64,000 nucleotides of DNA from Rubinisphaera margarita (GCF_022267515.1 NZ_JAKFGB010000020.1:124001-188000); one strand, 5' to 3'. Counted from the first letter of the stretch, positions 19,821 to 29,608 are shown. Program-made: numbers and translations. The notes: a model not told the origin generated them from the sequence alone.

Positions 19821-21713
19821 TCAGACTTCCCAGCCGACTTCGGCATGCGATTCACAGAATTCGGCGATCCGCTTCAGAAAGATCGCCGCGTACTGGTCCG
19901 CCTTTTTCTGTCCGACACCCTGAATTCCCAAGAACTCGGAGAGATTTGTGGGACGTCGTCGAACCATGTCGATCAGCGAGGCGTCGCCGAAAACGATGAA
20001 GGGAGCGATTCCCTTTTCGGAGGCGAGATCGCGGCGGAGAAGACGGAGTTCGTCGAAAAGTTCCCGTTCCATCGGGGAGAGCTCGGTCGCATCCGGTTTG
20101 GAAGCACGGGACTTCTTCTCCCGGGCAGCGGCCTGAAGCAATCTCGGGGCGTAGTCGCCGTTGAAGACTTCCCGGCTCCTCGGCCCCATTCCCAGCGTTT
20201 GGTATTCTCCCTGACGAACGAGGCAGTCCTGATCGATGAGTTGGTCGATCCACTCGCGGATCGTTGTCTTGCGATAACCCTGCAGCAGGTTGTACGTCGA
20301 CAGTTCGTGATGACCGTTATCGAGGATTCGCTGGTCTTTGGATCCGGTCAGAACTCCGGCAACGTAATCGGCTCCGAATCGCTGATCGACGCGGTAGACG
20401 CAGGAGACGATTTTCTGAGCCACGACCAGTGAGTCGTCCATTACTTCGATTTCGCCCAGGCAGACATCGCACGCGCCACAGTTCTCGACCTCAAACTCCT
20501 GCCCGAAATGCTCGACGAGGGCTTTATGTCGGCACTGCAGTGAATTGCAGAAGCGCGACTGCAGTCGGAGCTGTTCTTCCGCCGCCTGTGCCGCCTCGCC
20601 GGTCAGGTCATCGAGCATCCGCCGCCAGGTAGCGAAGTCGTTCCCGCTGTGGAACAAAACGCATTCGGAAGGCAGACCATCGCGTCCGGCTCGGCCTGTC
20701 TCCTGTTGATAGTTCTCAATCGACTTCGTCGCCGAGGCATGCAGAACATAGCGAACGTTCGGTTTATCGATGCCCATTCCGAAAGCGACCGTCGCGACGA
20801 CGATGTCGGCTTCTTCATTGAGAAAGGCTTCCTGAGCCCGTTGCCGCACCTCGTTTTCGAGACCGGCGTGGTAGGCGACCGCCCGATGACCCGATTCCTG
20901 CAGTTTGGCGGTCAGCTCATCGACCTGGCGGCGACTGATGCAGTAAATGATGCCGGCTTCGTCGGCATGGCGGTCGATGACGGTTTTGACCTGATCGTGG
21001 AGTTTCTTGCGACGCTGGACGCGATAGCTCAGATTCGGGCGATCAAAGGAGCCGACGAGAACCAGCGGGTCGTGGAGATTCAACTGGCGGCAGATGTCGT
21101 CACGAACCTGTTCGGTCGCCGTAGCGGTGTAAGCATGAAAATCGATATCCGGCAGATGTTCGCGGAGTTCTCCGAGCAGGCGATACTCCGGCCGGAAGTT
21201 GTGTCCCCATGAACTGATGCAGTGGGCCTCATCGACCGCGACGGCGGAAATCTTCTGTCGCTTCAGAAAGTCGATCATCTTCTCGGTGCAGAGCCGTTCC
21301 GGAGCCGCATAGAGCATTTTGAGCTCGCCCGACTCAACCCGGCGGACAATATCACGGCGTTCCTCGAAAGACAGTGAACTGTTCACCGCTGCTGCGGGAA
21401 TGCCGATCTCGGTCAACGCATCAACCTGATCCTTCATCAGGGCGATCAACGGGGAGACCACCACCATCAGGCCCTCGCGAATCAACCCGGGAACCTGATA
21501 ACAGAGCGACTTGCCGCCGCCAGTCGGTAACACGACCAGCGAATCGTGCTGCGACATCACCGCTTCCATGGCCTGTTGTTGCAGCGGCCGGAAGTTCGGA
21601 TATCCCCAGTATTGCTTCAGCGCGTCCCGCAGGGCGGATTCGTGTTGTCCGGCGGTCTCTTCAGAACTCACAGGTCTCGGCTTGTGGCAGGGGGAGGGAA
21701 GGGGTTCGATCAC
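19821..21713 (-). CDS. recQ: ATP-dependent DNA helicase RecQ
   Basis: A 630-residue RecQ, a 3'-5' helicase in recombination and fork repair. Walker A PTGGGKS is at 63-69, DEAH at 161-164 (DEAHCISSWGHNFRPEY), and the arginine-finger motif YQQETGRAGRDG near 335. The zinc-binding Cys set is C389, C394, C412 and C415, followed by the winged-helix domain and a C-terminal HRDC domain (about 550-620: ELRLLRRDLASEKGIAPFIV). Domain order and length match E. coli RecQ closely. It is divergent from purQ across 234 bp. Confidence 0.96.
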   Translation of the reverse strand: MIEPLPSPCHKPRPVSSEETAGQHESALRDALKQYWGYPNFRPLQQQAMEAVMSQHDSLVVLPTGGGKSLCYQVPGLIREGLMVVVSPLIALMKDQVDALTEIGIPAAAVNSSLSFEERRDIVRRVESGELKMLYAAPERLCTEKMIDFLKRQKISAVAVDEAHCISSWGHNFRPEYRLLGELREHLPDIDFHAYTATATEQVRDDICRQLNLHDPLVLVGSFDRPNLSYRVQRRKKLHDQVKTVIDRHADEAGIIYCISRRQVDELTAKLQESGHRAVAYHAGLENEVRQRAQEAFLNEEADIVVATVAFGMGIDKPNVRYVLHASATKSIENYQQETGRAGRDGLPSECVLFHSGNDFATWRRMLDDLTGEAAQAAEEQLRLQSRFCNSLQCRHKALVEHFGQEFEVENCGACDVCLGEIEVMDDSLVVAQKIVSCVYRVDQRFGADYVAGVLTGSKDQRILDNGHHELSTYNLLQGYRKTTIREWIDQLIDQDCLVRQGEYQTLGMGPRSREVFNGDYAPRLLQAAAREKKSRASKPDATELSPMERELFDELRLLRRDLASEKGIAPFIVFGDASLIDMVRRRPTNLSEFLGIQGVGQKKADQYAAIFLKRIAEFCESHAEVGWEV

Positions 21714-21947
21714 GTTGAAACGTCGGAGACGAGGAGTCCGCGAAAAGTTTCCTGATCCGGTTGCTGGATCATTTCCGGCGGTCCAATTAGCATCTCGCCG
21801 ACACGACGTTATGATAGTCTCTCGATTGAGAGATCAGGAAACAAGTGTTCCTCTGCCCCCTTGAAATCGGCGGAGTCGAATACCGAAAACTGCTGCAGCA
21901 GGCAGCGATCGAAATCAGAGCCCGCACCGGGCACAAGGCTTGAGCGA

Positions 21948-22754
21948 ATGACGGCAAACCCTCGGATCTGTGTACTCCGGGCTCCTGGCACAAACTGTGA
22001 TCCTGAAACGTGTTACGCGTTTGACCAAGCGGGGGGAGCCGCGGATAATGTCCATCTGTTTGAGCTTTTGGAAGCTCCGCAGAGGCTGCGAGATTACCAG
22101 ATTCTCTGTATTCCCGGCGGCTTCAGCTATGGAGATGACATCGGAGCCGGCGTGATTTTCGCCGCTCAGATTCGTCGCCAGCTTGGCGATCTGCTCCACG
22201 AACATCTCGATCGTGACACGCTCACCCTGGGAATCTGCAACGGGTTTCAGGTGCTGCTGAAGTCGGGCATTCTGCCTGGCGGATCGAAGGACTGGACACC
22301 CGGTCCGGAATATCAACGCCAAGCGACGTTGACCTGGAACAATAATGGCAAATACACGGCTCGCTGGGTCGAACTGGTGGCCGACAGTCCACAGAACGTC
22401 TTTCTCAAGGGGATCGACCGCATCGAGATGCCGCTCGCGCATGCCGAAGGCAAACTCTGCGTCGCCGATCCTGCGCTGGTCGATGCCTGGCGGGACAATT
22501 CACAGATCGCTCTCCGCTACTGCGACACTTCCGGTAAACCGTCCGACGATATCCTCGACGAGCAGTTCAATCCGAACGGATCGGTCGCCAATATCGCCGG
22601 TCTGGGGGATGCCTCGGGACGCGTTCTGGGGCTGATGCCGCATCCGGAACGCTTTATCAAGGCCACCCACCACCCGCAGTGGACCCGCAAGAATCTGTCG
22701 GGTGAAGGTGACGGCCTCAAGCTCTTCCAGAACGCGGTCCAGTACTTCGCTTAA
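21948..22754 (+). CDS. purQ: Phosphoribosylformylglycinamidine synthase, glutaminase subunit
   Basis: A 268-residue class I glutamine amidotransferase of purine synthesis. It supplies ammonia to PurL for FGAM formation. Features: LRAPGTNCDPETCYAFDQAG, GGFSYGDDIGAGVIFA, nucleophile Cys in LGICNGFQVLLKSGILPG, and the His-x-Glu of LGLMPHPERF. The start is ATG 21948; the same frame is open 29 codons upstream, but family alignment begins here. The form with the C-terminal extension is typical of the larger purQ type. purS and purL are not in the window. Confidence 0.93.
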   Translation: MTANPRICVLRAPGTNCDPETCYAFDQAGGAADNVHLFELLEAPQRLRDYQILCIPGGFSYGDDIGAGVIFAAQIRRQLGDLLHEHLDRDTLTLGICNGFQVLLKSGILPGGSKDWTPGPEYQRQATLTWNNNGKYTARWVELVADSPQNVFLKGIDRIEMPLAHAEGKLCVADPALVDAWRDNSQIALRYCDTSGKPSDDILDEQFNPNGSVANIAGLGDASGRVLGLMPHPERFIKATHHPQWTRKNLSGEGDGLKLFQNAVQYFA

Positions 22755-23041
22755 TCGGGACGATGTCGAACGGCAGGATAACGGAGTCACAACGACCCTC
22801 GTGAAGTGCGTGCTCGAACGGAGATCATGCGGCCCCCAAAGGCTCTAGTGCGGATGGCGCAACCTCCTGTCGCTGCGCAATCCGGCCGTTTGACGGCCGG
22901 GCTTCGCTCGGAGGGATCCTCTGTTTCTCGCACACGCTGTGCCGTTCCGACAAGGTATTGACCCTGCTTTGAGCGTTCGCGTATATTCCGCGCCGCATCG
23001 CCGCCCGTACCTCACCCCTTAAGTCAGGATGACGATTCTCC
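22755..23041. other. Intergenic with small GC hairpin
   Basis: A 287-bp stretch after purQ. The only clear structure is CCGGCCG (22882-22888), loop tttga, CGGCCGG (22894-22900), with no T-run. It probably contains the purQ 3' end and the promoter for the glycan cluster that begins at 23042. Confidence 0.4.
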
Positions 23042-23698
23042 ATGGTGAAGTTGAAGAAGGACTACGCATCCTTCCGTACTCGTCCGGCACGTACTCAATA
23101 CCTGCACGACCAGTTTGGAAGCGTTCTTAAAGGCAAAATCCTGGATGTCGGCTGCTATGAAGCGCCGCTTCGCGAGATGCTGCCCAACGAAGACTATCTT
23201 GGAATTGATATCGTCGGGAAGCCGGATCAGGTCGTCGATCTGGAGAAGGCCGAATCCCTGCCGTTCCGAGACGGATCGTTCAACTGCGTGATCTGTATCG
23301 AGGTGCTGGAGCATCTCAACAACCTTCACGATATGTATCAGGAGCTGTTCCGCGTCAGCAGCAGCGACGTGATCGTCTCGCTGCCGAACTGCTGGTGCGG
23401 TGCCCGTCAGAAAGTGGGTCGAGGCAACGGAGAGATCCTGCACTACGGCCTCCCGCATAAAAAACCGGTCGATCGTCACAAGTGGTTCTTCAATGTGACC
23501 CAGGTGGCGGAATTCTTCTCAGCGGCCTGCCCGGCGGAGTATGAGCTTGTTGACGTCCGCGTCGTCGAGAAGCCTCGAAGCAAGGCTCTTCAGCTGTTGC
23601 GGAAGTTCTGGTTCTCGACCAAAGCTTACGACAATCGCTATGCCCACACCGTTTTCGGCGTGTACCGACGACGTCAGGCCCAGAAACTGGCCGCGTAA
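23042..23698 (+). CDS. Class I SAM-dependent methyltransferase
   Basis: 218 residues. The SAM-binding motif GKILDVGCYEAPLREML is at about 31-47, with YLGIDIVGKPDQVVDLEKAE and the post-motif VICIEVLEHLNN typical of Methyltransf_11. The second half (KPVDRHKWFFNVTQVAEFF) resembles methyltransferases of surface-glycan clusters. The substrate is unknown. It is the first gene of a + strand series of methyl- and glycosyltransferases. The site is AGGATGAC about 13 bp before the ATG, rather far. Confidence 0.85.
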   Translation: MVKLKKDYASFRTRPARTQYLHDQFGSVLKGKILDVGCYEAPLREMLPNEDYLGIDIVGKPDQVVDLEKAESLPFRDGSFNCVICIEVLEHLNNLHDMYQELFRVSSSDVIVSLPNCWCGARQKVGRGNGEILHYGLPHKKPVDRHKWFFNVTQVAEFFSAACPAEYELVDVRVVEKPRSKALQLLRKFWFSTKAYDNRYAHTVFGVYRRRQAQKLAA

Positions 23699-23759
23699 GC
23701 ATCCAGCGTTTCTGAAAACTGTTTTTGTATCAACGCAGTCCCGATCAGGATGACCCAGG

Positions 23760-24548
23760 ATGCGGCTTCACAAGCAAGATGTTTTCCCCGGCTACATGAC
23801 CCAGGCGATTGGTTTCTTTAAGGACCAGCCAGCCGGGCAGCACATCCTCGATCTGCCTGCGGGAAACGGCAAGCTTACGGCTGCCCTGCGGGATCTGGGG
23901 CACACGGTCACTCCAGCGGATATCAATCTGCAGAAGAGCGACTTCGTTTATGCCGATATGACGAAGCGGCTTCCTTTCGACGATGAAACCTTCGACGGCG
24001 CCATCTGCCTCGAAGGAATCGAGCACGTTCTGAATCCGTTTCTGCTGCTCGGGGAGCTCATTCGTGTCTCCAAAGTCGGCGGACATGTTGTAGTCTCGAC
24101 GCCGAATATCATGAATATGTGGTCTCGACTGCAGTTTCTGTTTACCGGCACCTTCTATCAGTTTCATCCCGCACAGCTGCACGATTACGAGCCGGAAGAG
24201 GCGGTCGATCGCTTTCATATTTCGCCGATGTCCTATCACACGATGCGCTATCTCGGCGAGTATTTCGGCGCGGATGTCGCCGAGGTACGTGGTGACAAAG
24301 CCAAACGCGGCTTCCTGGCTCCGCTGTACATGGGGATTCAGGTTGCCGGTTCGTTCTGGTCTCGCTCGCTGTATTTCTCGAAGAAGTACGAACAGTACCG
24401 GGAACGCAATGCGCGAATTCACCAGCAGTCGAATTCCTGGCCGGCCATGACGGGACGCTCCATCGTGATGGTCTTTGAAAAGAAGCGATCCACCCGGGTC
24501 GTTCCCACGGATGTGTTCTTGAGCGAGGACGCGGTGAAGGCCGCCTGA
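23760..24548 (+). CDS. Class I SAM-dependent methyltransferase
   Basis: 262 residues. The motif HILDLPAGNGKLTAALRDLG is at about 28-47, where the Gly-rich loop DLPAGNGK replaces the commoner DxGxGxG. It is followed by LPFDDETFDGAICLEGIEHV and GGHVVVSTPNIMNMWSRLQF. The C-terminal region contains aromatic and basic residues that could lie on the membrane surface. It lies 61 bp after the previous methyltransferase. The target is probably a glycan or lipid-linked sugar, by context only. Confidence 0.83.
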   Translation: MRLHKQDVFPGYMTQAIGFFKDQPAGQHILDLPAGNGKLTAALRDLGHTVTPADINLQKSDFVYADMTKRLPFDDETFDGAICLEGIEHVLNPFLLLGELIRVSKVGGHVVVSTPNIMNMWSRLQFLFTGTFYQFHPAQLHDYEPEEAVDRFHISPMSYHTMRYLGEYFGADVAEVRGDKAKRGFLAPLYMGIQVAGSFWSRSLYFSKKYEQYRERNARIHQQSNSWPAMTGRSIVMVFEKKRSTRVVPTDVFLSEDAVKAA

Positions 24549-24651
24549 TTGCCTTGTGACTCACGCGGGCCCTGCCTGCCGTTTCAGCAGGTGACAACCG
24601 GGAAGTGGGTCGCCGTGCTGACTTGTTCCGGGCATGTGAAGCGGAAACTCT

Positions 24652-24668
24652 CCCACAAGCGTTGTGGG
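24652..24668. other. Small hairpin in a 275-bp intergenic gap
   Basis: CCCACAA (24652-24658), gcg, TTGTGGG (24662-24668), inside the gap 24549-24823 that splits the glycan cluster. It may be a terminator for the two methyltransferase genes, though no T-run follows. Nothing else was recognised in the gap. Confidence 0.4.
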
Positions 24669-24823
24669 TCCATCAGATCTAATCGATTCGAAAGAGTTCG
24701 GAAACCGGGATTGATCGATTTCGCGGTTCTTTCGTATAAGCCGACCGTGTCATCGGAATCTCACTTCGCCAGGAAATACATCGCATCGATTAGACGCCCT
24801 TGCGGCTGAGCAGGAGGAACAAT

Positions 24824-25591
24824 ATGCAGTCTGCAACTCAGCCGCCGTTCTCCGCCGCGGTGATCTGCTACAACGAAGAAAAGCATATTGCCAACAGCCT
24901 CGGTTCACTCACCTGGTGCCAACAGGTCGCTCTGGTTGATTCCGGGTCGAACGACCGCACGCTTGAGATTGCCGCCGGATTTCCGAACGTCGAGATTCAC
25001 ACGCGGCCTTTCGATACCTTCATCAAACAGAAGAACTACGCTCTGTCGCTTTGCCGCAATGAATGGATTGTCTCGCTCGATGCCGATGAAGTCCTGACCG
25101 ACGAGAACATCGCCGAGATCGCCGAGCTTCCGCTCGATGTCGCTGGTTATCGCATTGGCCGCCGCTCGTTCATCGGCGACCAGGAGATTCGCCACGGCAC
25201 CTGGAGTCCGGATTACCAGCTGCGAATCTTCCGCAAGTCCTGCTCGCAGTGGGGCGGAACGAATCCTCACGAGTCGATTCAGATTCACGGCGAAGTCGGG
25301 CGGTTGAAGTCGAGAATGCTGCACTACAGCTACGACGATTTCGATCAGTTCATTGCCCGCAACACGAAGTACATCCACATGATGGTCGACCATCTTGAGC
25401 AGACAGGTCGAACGACCAATGCCGCCGAGCCGTACGTTCATTGTGTCGGTAACTTTCTGAAGGCCTACTTTTTGAGAAAAGGGTTCCTCGACGGTGCAGC
25501 AGGGCTGTTTCTGGCTCGCCATATCGCCGGAGGATCGTTCCTGAAATACCGACTGCTGGCTGAGCGAACCCGCGAACGGCGAGCCGCCTGA
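24824..25591 (+). CDS. Glycosyltransferase family 2 (WaaE/KdtX-like)
   Basis: 255 residues from ATG 24824, which has CAGGAGGAAC 4-5 bp upstream. The GT-A fold shows FSAAVICYNEEKHIANSLGS, VALVDSGSNDRTLEIA, KQKNYALSLCRNEWIVSLDA and DADE, the divalent-metal motif. This pattern is typical of LPS-core WaaE/KdtX-type beta-glycosyltransferases. The C-terminus (FLKAYFLRKGFLDGAAGLFL) is amphipathic and probably touches the membrane. It likely adds one sugar to a lipid-linked acceptor in the cytoplasm. Confidence 0.88.
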   Translation: MQSATQPPFSAAVICYNEEKHIANSLGSLTWCQQVALVDSGSNDRTLEIAAGFPNVEIHTRPFDTFIKQKNYALSLCRNEWIVSLDADEVLTDENIAEIAELPLDVAGYRIGRRSFIGDQEIRHGTWSPDYQLRIFRKSCSQWGGTNPHESIQIHGEVGRLKSRMLHYSYDDFDQFIARNTKYIHMMVDHLEQTGRTTNAAEPYVHCVGNFLKAYFLRKGFLDGAAGLFLARHIAGGSFLKYRLLAERTRERRAA

Positions 25592-25617
25592 ATTTTTTTG
25601 TCCCGAGGGAGTGGCGA

Positions 25618-26391
25618 ATGCCGACGATTTTCAAAATTGCAGGAAGCACCGTGCAGTCTCTGAAAGAGAAGATGAAGACTGCCCGCAAGTCAGCTCGTCT
25701 CCGCAAGACCATGCGTGATGTCGATCCAGCCGACCTGGCGATCATCGAACGTGTTTCGCCTTTTACGATGCTCAGCCCGGATCGGATCTATGCGTTCATT
25801 CAGGCCACGCAGCATGTGACCCATGCCGGAATCCCCGGCGCGATCGTCGAATGCGGCGTCTGGAAGGGCGGGGCGGTCATGTCGTCGTTGCTGGCCATGC
25901 GGAATCTCAACCGCAGCGACCGCGACTACTACCTGTACGATACCTTCGAAGGCATGCCGAAACCTTCCGCAGCCGATAAGAAGTTCGATGGTGAATCGCT
26001 GGGTCAGGCCTTCGCGGACCGACAGTGCGGCGAAGATTCTTCGGACTGGTGTCGCGGAGAGTTTGGTGAGGTCCACGAGAATGTACTCGGCACCGGATAC
26101 GATCCGAGTCGAATTCAGTTCATCAAGGGCAAGGTCGAAGACACGATTCCGGAAACGCTGCCGCAGCAGATTGCCGTTCTTCGGCTTGACACCGACTGGT
26201 ACGAATCGACGCGGCACGAACTGGAACATCTCTATCCACTGCTCGCTCCGGGCGGTGTGTTGATCATCGACGACTACGGACATTGGCAGGGTGCTCGACA
26301 GGCGGTCGATGAATATTTCGCCGCTCACTCGATTCCTATGCTGTTGCACCGGACGGACTACACCGGCCGCATCGGGATCAAGGCGGCTTAG
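25618..26391 (+). CDS. TylF/MycF-family O-methyltransferase
   Basis: 257 residues. TylF-type enzymes methylate sugar hydroxyls in macrolides and related glycans using SAM and Mg2+. Motifs: IPGAIVECGVWKGGAVMSSL (about 79-98), YYLYDTFEGMPKPS, GKVEDTIPETLPQQIAVLRL, then DTDWYESTRHELEHLYPLL and VLIIDDYGHWQGA with the acidic metal ligands. A good site (GAGGGAG) lies about 7 bp before the ATG. It is 26 bp after the GT2 gene. The direct sugar-methylating family supports the idea of an O-methylated surface glycan. Confidence 0.88.
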   Translation: MPTIFKIAGSTVQSLKEKMKTARKSARLRKTMRDVDPADLAIIERVSPFTMLSPDRIYAFIQATQHVTHAGIPGAIVECGVWKGGAVMSSLLAMRNLNRSDRDYYLYDTFEGMPKPSAADKKFDGESLGQAFADRQCGEDSSDWCRGEFGEVHENVLGTGYDPSRIQFIKGKVEDTIPETLPQQIAVLRLDTDWYESTRHELEHLYPLLAPGGVLIIDDYGHWQGARQAVDEYFAAHSIPMLLHRTDYTGRIGIKAA

Positions 26392-26574
26392 GGCAGGAAA
26401 ATCGAGTGCCATGCAGGCAGCGTGGAAGTCATTGAGACATCGGGATACGGCCGCGGTGATCTCACACGGATTGATAAGCTGAAATTTAGCACCATGCCGC
26501 GCGAAAGCGTGGGTATGGCACCCGGCGGAACTACGACACACGGTTCGACATCGATTTTGAAAGGACTCAAGCCG

Positions 26575-27240
26575 ATGCGACGATGCTCGGAAACACTGGA
26601 AGCGGAAATGACGCCTGGCGAACAGGAGTTTCTGCGGAACCTCGTGCGGAACGAGAACTTTACCGGCTCGCACCTGGAGATCGGCACAGCCGCCGGCGGG
26701 ACGCTCTGTCGGATGATGCAGTGCTTCTCAGACGAAGCCCGCCCGCGATTCGTGGTCGTCGACCGGATGACCTACTTCCCGAATCAGCAGGGGATTGTCC
26801 ACGAGAATCTTCGGAATCACGGCCTGAATCCGGAGACGGTCGATTTTCGGACCGCGACCAGCAGCGAAGCCTTCCAGACTGCAAGCCGGCAGGAAGATCG
26901 TTTCGACTTCATGCTCGTCGATGCGTCGCACAAGATCCGAGCCGTCATGTCCGACCTGAAATGGACCCGACTGCTCAACGTGGGTGGAGTCGCCTGTTTT
27001 CATGATTATTCCGACAAGTTTCCCGGCGTGAAACTGTCGATCGACCGCTTCCTCGCGCAGCATTCGAACTACGAGAAGATCGGGCATGTCGATTCTCTTC
27101 TCGCGATTCGGAAGAAGGCCGCCTCATCGACCGCGGAAGTCTCATTCAACGACAGTGCCTATAGCGTGTTGATGTTCGTTCCCCTGGAAGTCGACCGTAA
27201 GATCAAAAAATGGAAAACGCGTCAGCGCAAGGCAGCCTGA
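26575..27240 (+). CDS. SAM methyltransferase (Methyltransf_24 type)
   Basis: 221 residues from ATG 26575, which has AAAGGA about 9 bp upstream. The frame is open to 26422, with other starts at 26422 and 26494 but without good sites. SAM motif: TGSHLEIGTAAGGTLCRMM; then RFVVVDRMTY, FDFMLVDASHKIRAVMSDLK (the metal-site Asp) and VACFHDYSDKFPGV. This is related to the cephalosporin-hydroxylase/TylF branch. The next glycosyltransferase starts inside its last 31 bases. Confidence 0.8.
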   Translation: MRRCSETLEAEMTPGEQEFLRNLVRNENFTGSHLEIGTAAGGTLCRMMQCFSDEARPRFVVVDRMTYFPNQQGIVHENLRNHGLNPETVDFRTATSSEAFQTASRQEDRFDFMLVDASHKIRAVMSDLKWTRLLNVGGVACFHDYSDKFPGVKLSIDRFLAQHSNYEKIGHVDSLLAIRKKAASSTAEVSFNDSAYSVLMFVPLEVDRKIKKWKTRQRKAA

Positions 27241-28493
27241 ACGTCGGGCCGAACGCGGTTCCATCGGTCTCGTCCTCCTCAATCGCCGCCAGATCGCAAT
27301 CTGAGACGAGTGATTCCGGTCGCCTTCTGCGCCTCGATTCCGCACGACGGTCGTCTGCGGCGCGAACGCTGCGGGTGGCCCTCATTCGGCAGCAGTTCCG
27401 ACTCGATGGAGGTGGCGAACGGATCGTCGCCCAGATGGCGCGCGTGCTGCATGACCACGGTCACGATGTCACTCTCATTGCTCGCAAGTGGTCCGGGGCG
27501 GCTGGATCGGTCCTGAAATGCGATCCACCAAAGTGGACCCGCGTCCAGCGGGAACGACGTTTCGCTGAAGAAGCGATGCAGATCGCTCAACGGCAGAAGT
27601 TCGATCTGGTTCAGAGTCACGAACGTATTCCCGGCTGCCAGGTGTACCGGGCCGGCGACGGAGTGCATGCCAGCTGGCTTGAGCAGCGATCTCGGACGTT
27701 GTCCGGCTGGCGTCGCCGATTGCTACTGCGAAATAACTATCATCGTTACGTTATGCGTGCCGAGCGTCAGATGTTCGAGCATCCGAAACTCACCACAGTC
27801 ATCTGCAACGCGAGAATGATTGCCGATGAGATCGTGGAGCGGTTCGAAATTGATCCGGCAAAACTGCAGGTCATCTACAACGGCGTCGATACCGATCGCT
27901 TTCATCCGGAACTGAAGTCTCATCGACAGCAGATCCGTGAGCAGTATCAGATCGAACCGGATTCCCCGCTGGCGGTCTTTGTTGGCTCAGGATGGGAACG
28001 CAAAGGGCTCGCCGTGCTGCTGAAAGCGATGCGCCAGGTTCCGGCAATGAACCTGATCGTCGTCGGGCGGGACAAGTCTCATCGGCAGTTCGAGAAGCAG
28101 GCGGAACAGTGCGGTATTGCTGCTCGCATTCGGTTTGCCGGCGTGCAGCCAGATGTGGCTCCCTATTACGGAGCAGCTGATCTGTTTGTTCTGCCAACAC
28201 TCTACGATCCATTTCCTAATGCCGTGCTCGAAGCAATGGCCAGCGGGTTGCCGGTCCTTACCACGGACACCTGCGGCGGAGCCGAGTTTATCCGGGATGG
28301 AAACAGCGGCTACGTGCGGGATGCTCTCGATACGGACGGCTGGATCGACGCATTGCAGGCCTGCTGCGATTACGATCGCACTCAACAGATGGGGCGCGAA
28401 TCCCGACGGATCGTCGAGCCGCACACAAGTCTAGCGATGCAACAGCAGTTGACTTCGCTCTATGAACGACTCTTGCAGGAAGCAAAATCATGA
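27210..28493 (+). CDS. Glycosyltransferase family 4
   Basis: 427 residues with the GT-B fold. The first 52 residues are Ser/Arg-rich and unlike the family, so a later start is possible, though no good site was found. The core starts LRVALIRQQFRLDGGGERIV. The donor domain has YNGVDTDRFHPEL, VFVGSGWERKGLAVLLKAM and DPFPNAVLEAMASGLPVLTT; the first Glu of the E-x7-E pair is replaced by Asp. It overlaps the previous gene by 31 bp and the next by 4 bp (ATGA), so it is translationally coupled. Similar to LPS-core WaaG-type enzymes (GGGERI). Confidence 0.88.
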   Translation: MENASAQGSLNVGPNAVPSVSSSSIAARSQSETSDSGRLLRLDSARRSSAARTLRVALIRQQFRLDGGGERIVAQMARVLHDHGHDVTLIARKWSGAAGSVLKCDPPKWTRVQRERRFAEEAMQIAQRQKFDLVQSHERIPGCQVYRAGDGVHASWLEQRSRTLSGWRRRLLLRNNYHRYVMRAERQMFEHPKLTTVICNARMIADEIVERFEIDPAKLQVIYNGVDTDRFHPELKSHRQQIREQYQIEPDSPLAVFVGSGWERKGLAVLLKAMRQVPAMNLIVVGRDKSHRQFEKQAEQCGIAARIRFAGVQPDVAPYYGAADLFVLPTLYDPFPNAVLEAMASGLPVLTTDTCGGAEFIRDGNSGYVRDALDTDGWIDALQACCDYDRTQQMGRESRRIVEPHTSLAMQQQLTSLYERLLQEAKS

Positions 28494-29608
28494 CCGGTCG
28501 TCGCCTGAGAATCGTCCACACGGAAAGCTCTTGTGGCTGGGGTGGGCAGGAAGTTCGCATTCTGACCGAATCGCAGGGGATGCTCCGTCGCGGACACGAT
28601 GTGCATCTTGTCTGCTGTCCGGAATCGATGATTGCCGAGAAGGCCGCCGATTATGACGTCCCGGTCACGACGCTGCCGATCCGCAAGCGAAACTTTCAGG
28701 GGCTGACGGCCGCTCGGATGTGGCTGACGCGAATCGAAGTCGACGTGATCAACACGCACAGTTCTTCCGACAGCTGGCTGTTTACTCTGGCCAGCCGGTC
28801 GCTGCTGCGACGCCCCCGCATTGTTCGCACGCGTCATATCGGAGCTCCGGTGAAGGCGAATCCGGGTTCGAACTGGATCTACGCCAATGGAGCCGATCAT
28901 GTTGTCACGTGCGGGAACAATATGCGAAAGGCTTTGATCGATCGCAATGGTGTCTCGCCGGTTCGCTCAACTTCGATTCCGACCGGCATCGATCTGGAAC
29001 GGTTCACGCCAGGCGACAAAACAACGGCCCGGGAAGCTCTCGGCCTGCCCGTCGATCGTAAGATCGTCGGAATCGTTGCCGCTCTCCGACGGGAGAAGGG
29101 GCATCAGTACCTGTGTGAAGCAACGCGGATGCTCGATCGCAAGGATTTCGACCTGCTGATTGTCGGGGACGGTTTGTCGAAAGATCTGCTCGACAAGTGG
29201 ATCAGCGAGAACGGTCTGCAGGAACGGGTTCATCTGGCCGGAAACCAGAAGGATGTCGTGCCTTTTCTTTCGGCAATGGACATTTTTGTACTGCCATCAT
29301 GGGGCATCGAAGGGGTGCCACAGAGTATCATGCAGGCCATGAGTTGCCGCCTCCCGGTCATTTCGACGACCGTAGGAAGTATCGAACAGGCGGTTCTGGA
29401 TGGCAAAACCGGCCGACTCGTGCCGCCTCGCGATGCCCGAGCCCTGTCCGATGCCATGCAGTTCCTGCTCGATGACGAGCGTGTCTGTCAGCAGTATGCC
29501 GAAGCGGGGCGACAACGAGCAATTGAGGAGTTCAGCATCGATCGGATGCTCGATCGCATGGAGGCTGTGTTTCAAGACGTGATCCCGGTCCGGCGACAAG
29601 CGGCGTAG
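28490..29608 (+). CDS. Glycosyltransferase family 4
   Basis: 372 residues, GT-B fold. N-terminal LRIVHTESSCGWGGQEVRIL, then IPTGIDLERFTPGD, IVGIVAALRREKGHQYLCEA and GIEGVPQSIMQAMSCRLPVI. In the E-x7-E motif the second Glu is Gln (EGVPQSIMQ), a change that could affect nucleotide-sugar binding. The start ATGA overlaps the stop of the preceding GT4 gene. The two GT4 enzymes probably act in sequence on one glycan. The gap after it (29609-29709) shows no structure. Confidence 0.88.
   Translation: MTGRRLRIVHTESSCGWGGQEVRILTESQGMLRRGHDVHLVCCPESMIAEKAADYDVPVTTLPIRKRNFQGLTAARMWLTRIEVDVINTHSSSDSWLFTLASRSLLRRPRIVRTRHIGAPVKANPGSNWIYANGADHVVTCGNNMRKALIDRNGVSPVRSTSIPTGIDLERFTPGDKTTAREALGLPVDRKIVGIVAALRREKGHQYLCEATRMLDRKDFDLLIVGDGLSKDLLDKWISENGLQERVHLAGNQKDVVPFLSAMDIFVLPSWGIEGVPQSIMQAMSCRLPVISTTVGSIEQAVLDGKTGRLVPPRDARALSDAMQFLLDDERVCQQYAEAGRQRAIEEFSIDRMLDRMEAVFQDVIPVRRQAA

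Noticed and set aside
22882..22900. Terminator after purQ
   Set aside because: The stem is good, but it lies 128 bp after the stop and has no T-run, so I list it only as a hairpin.
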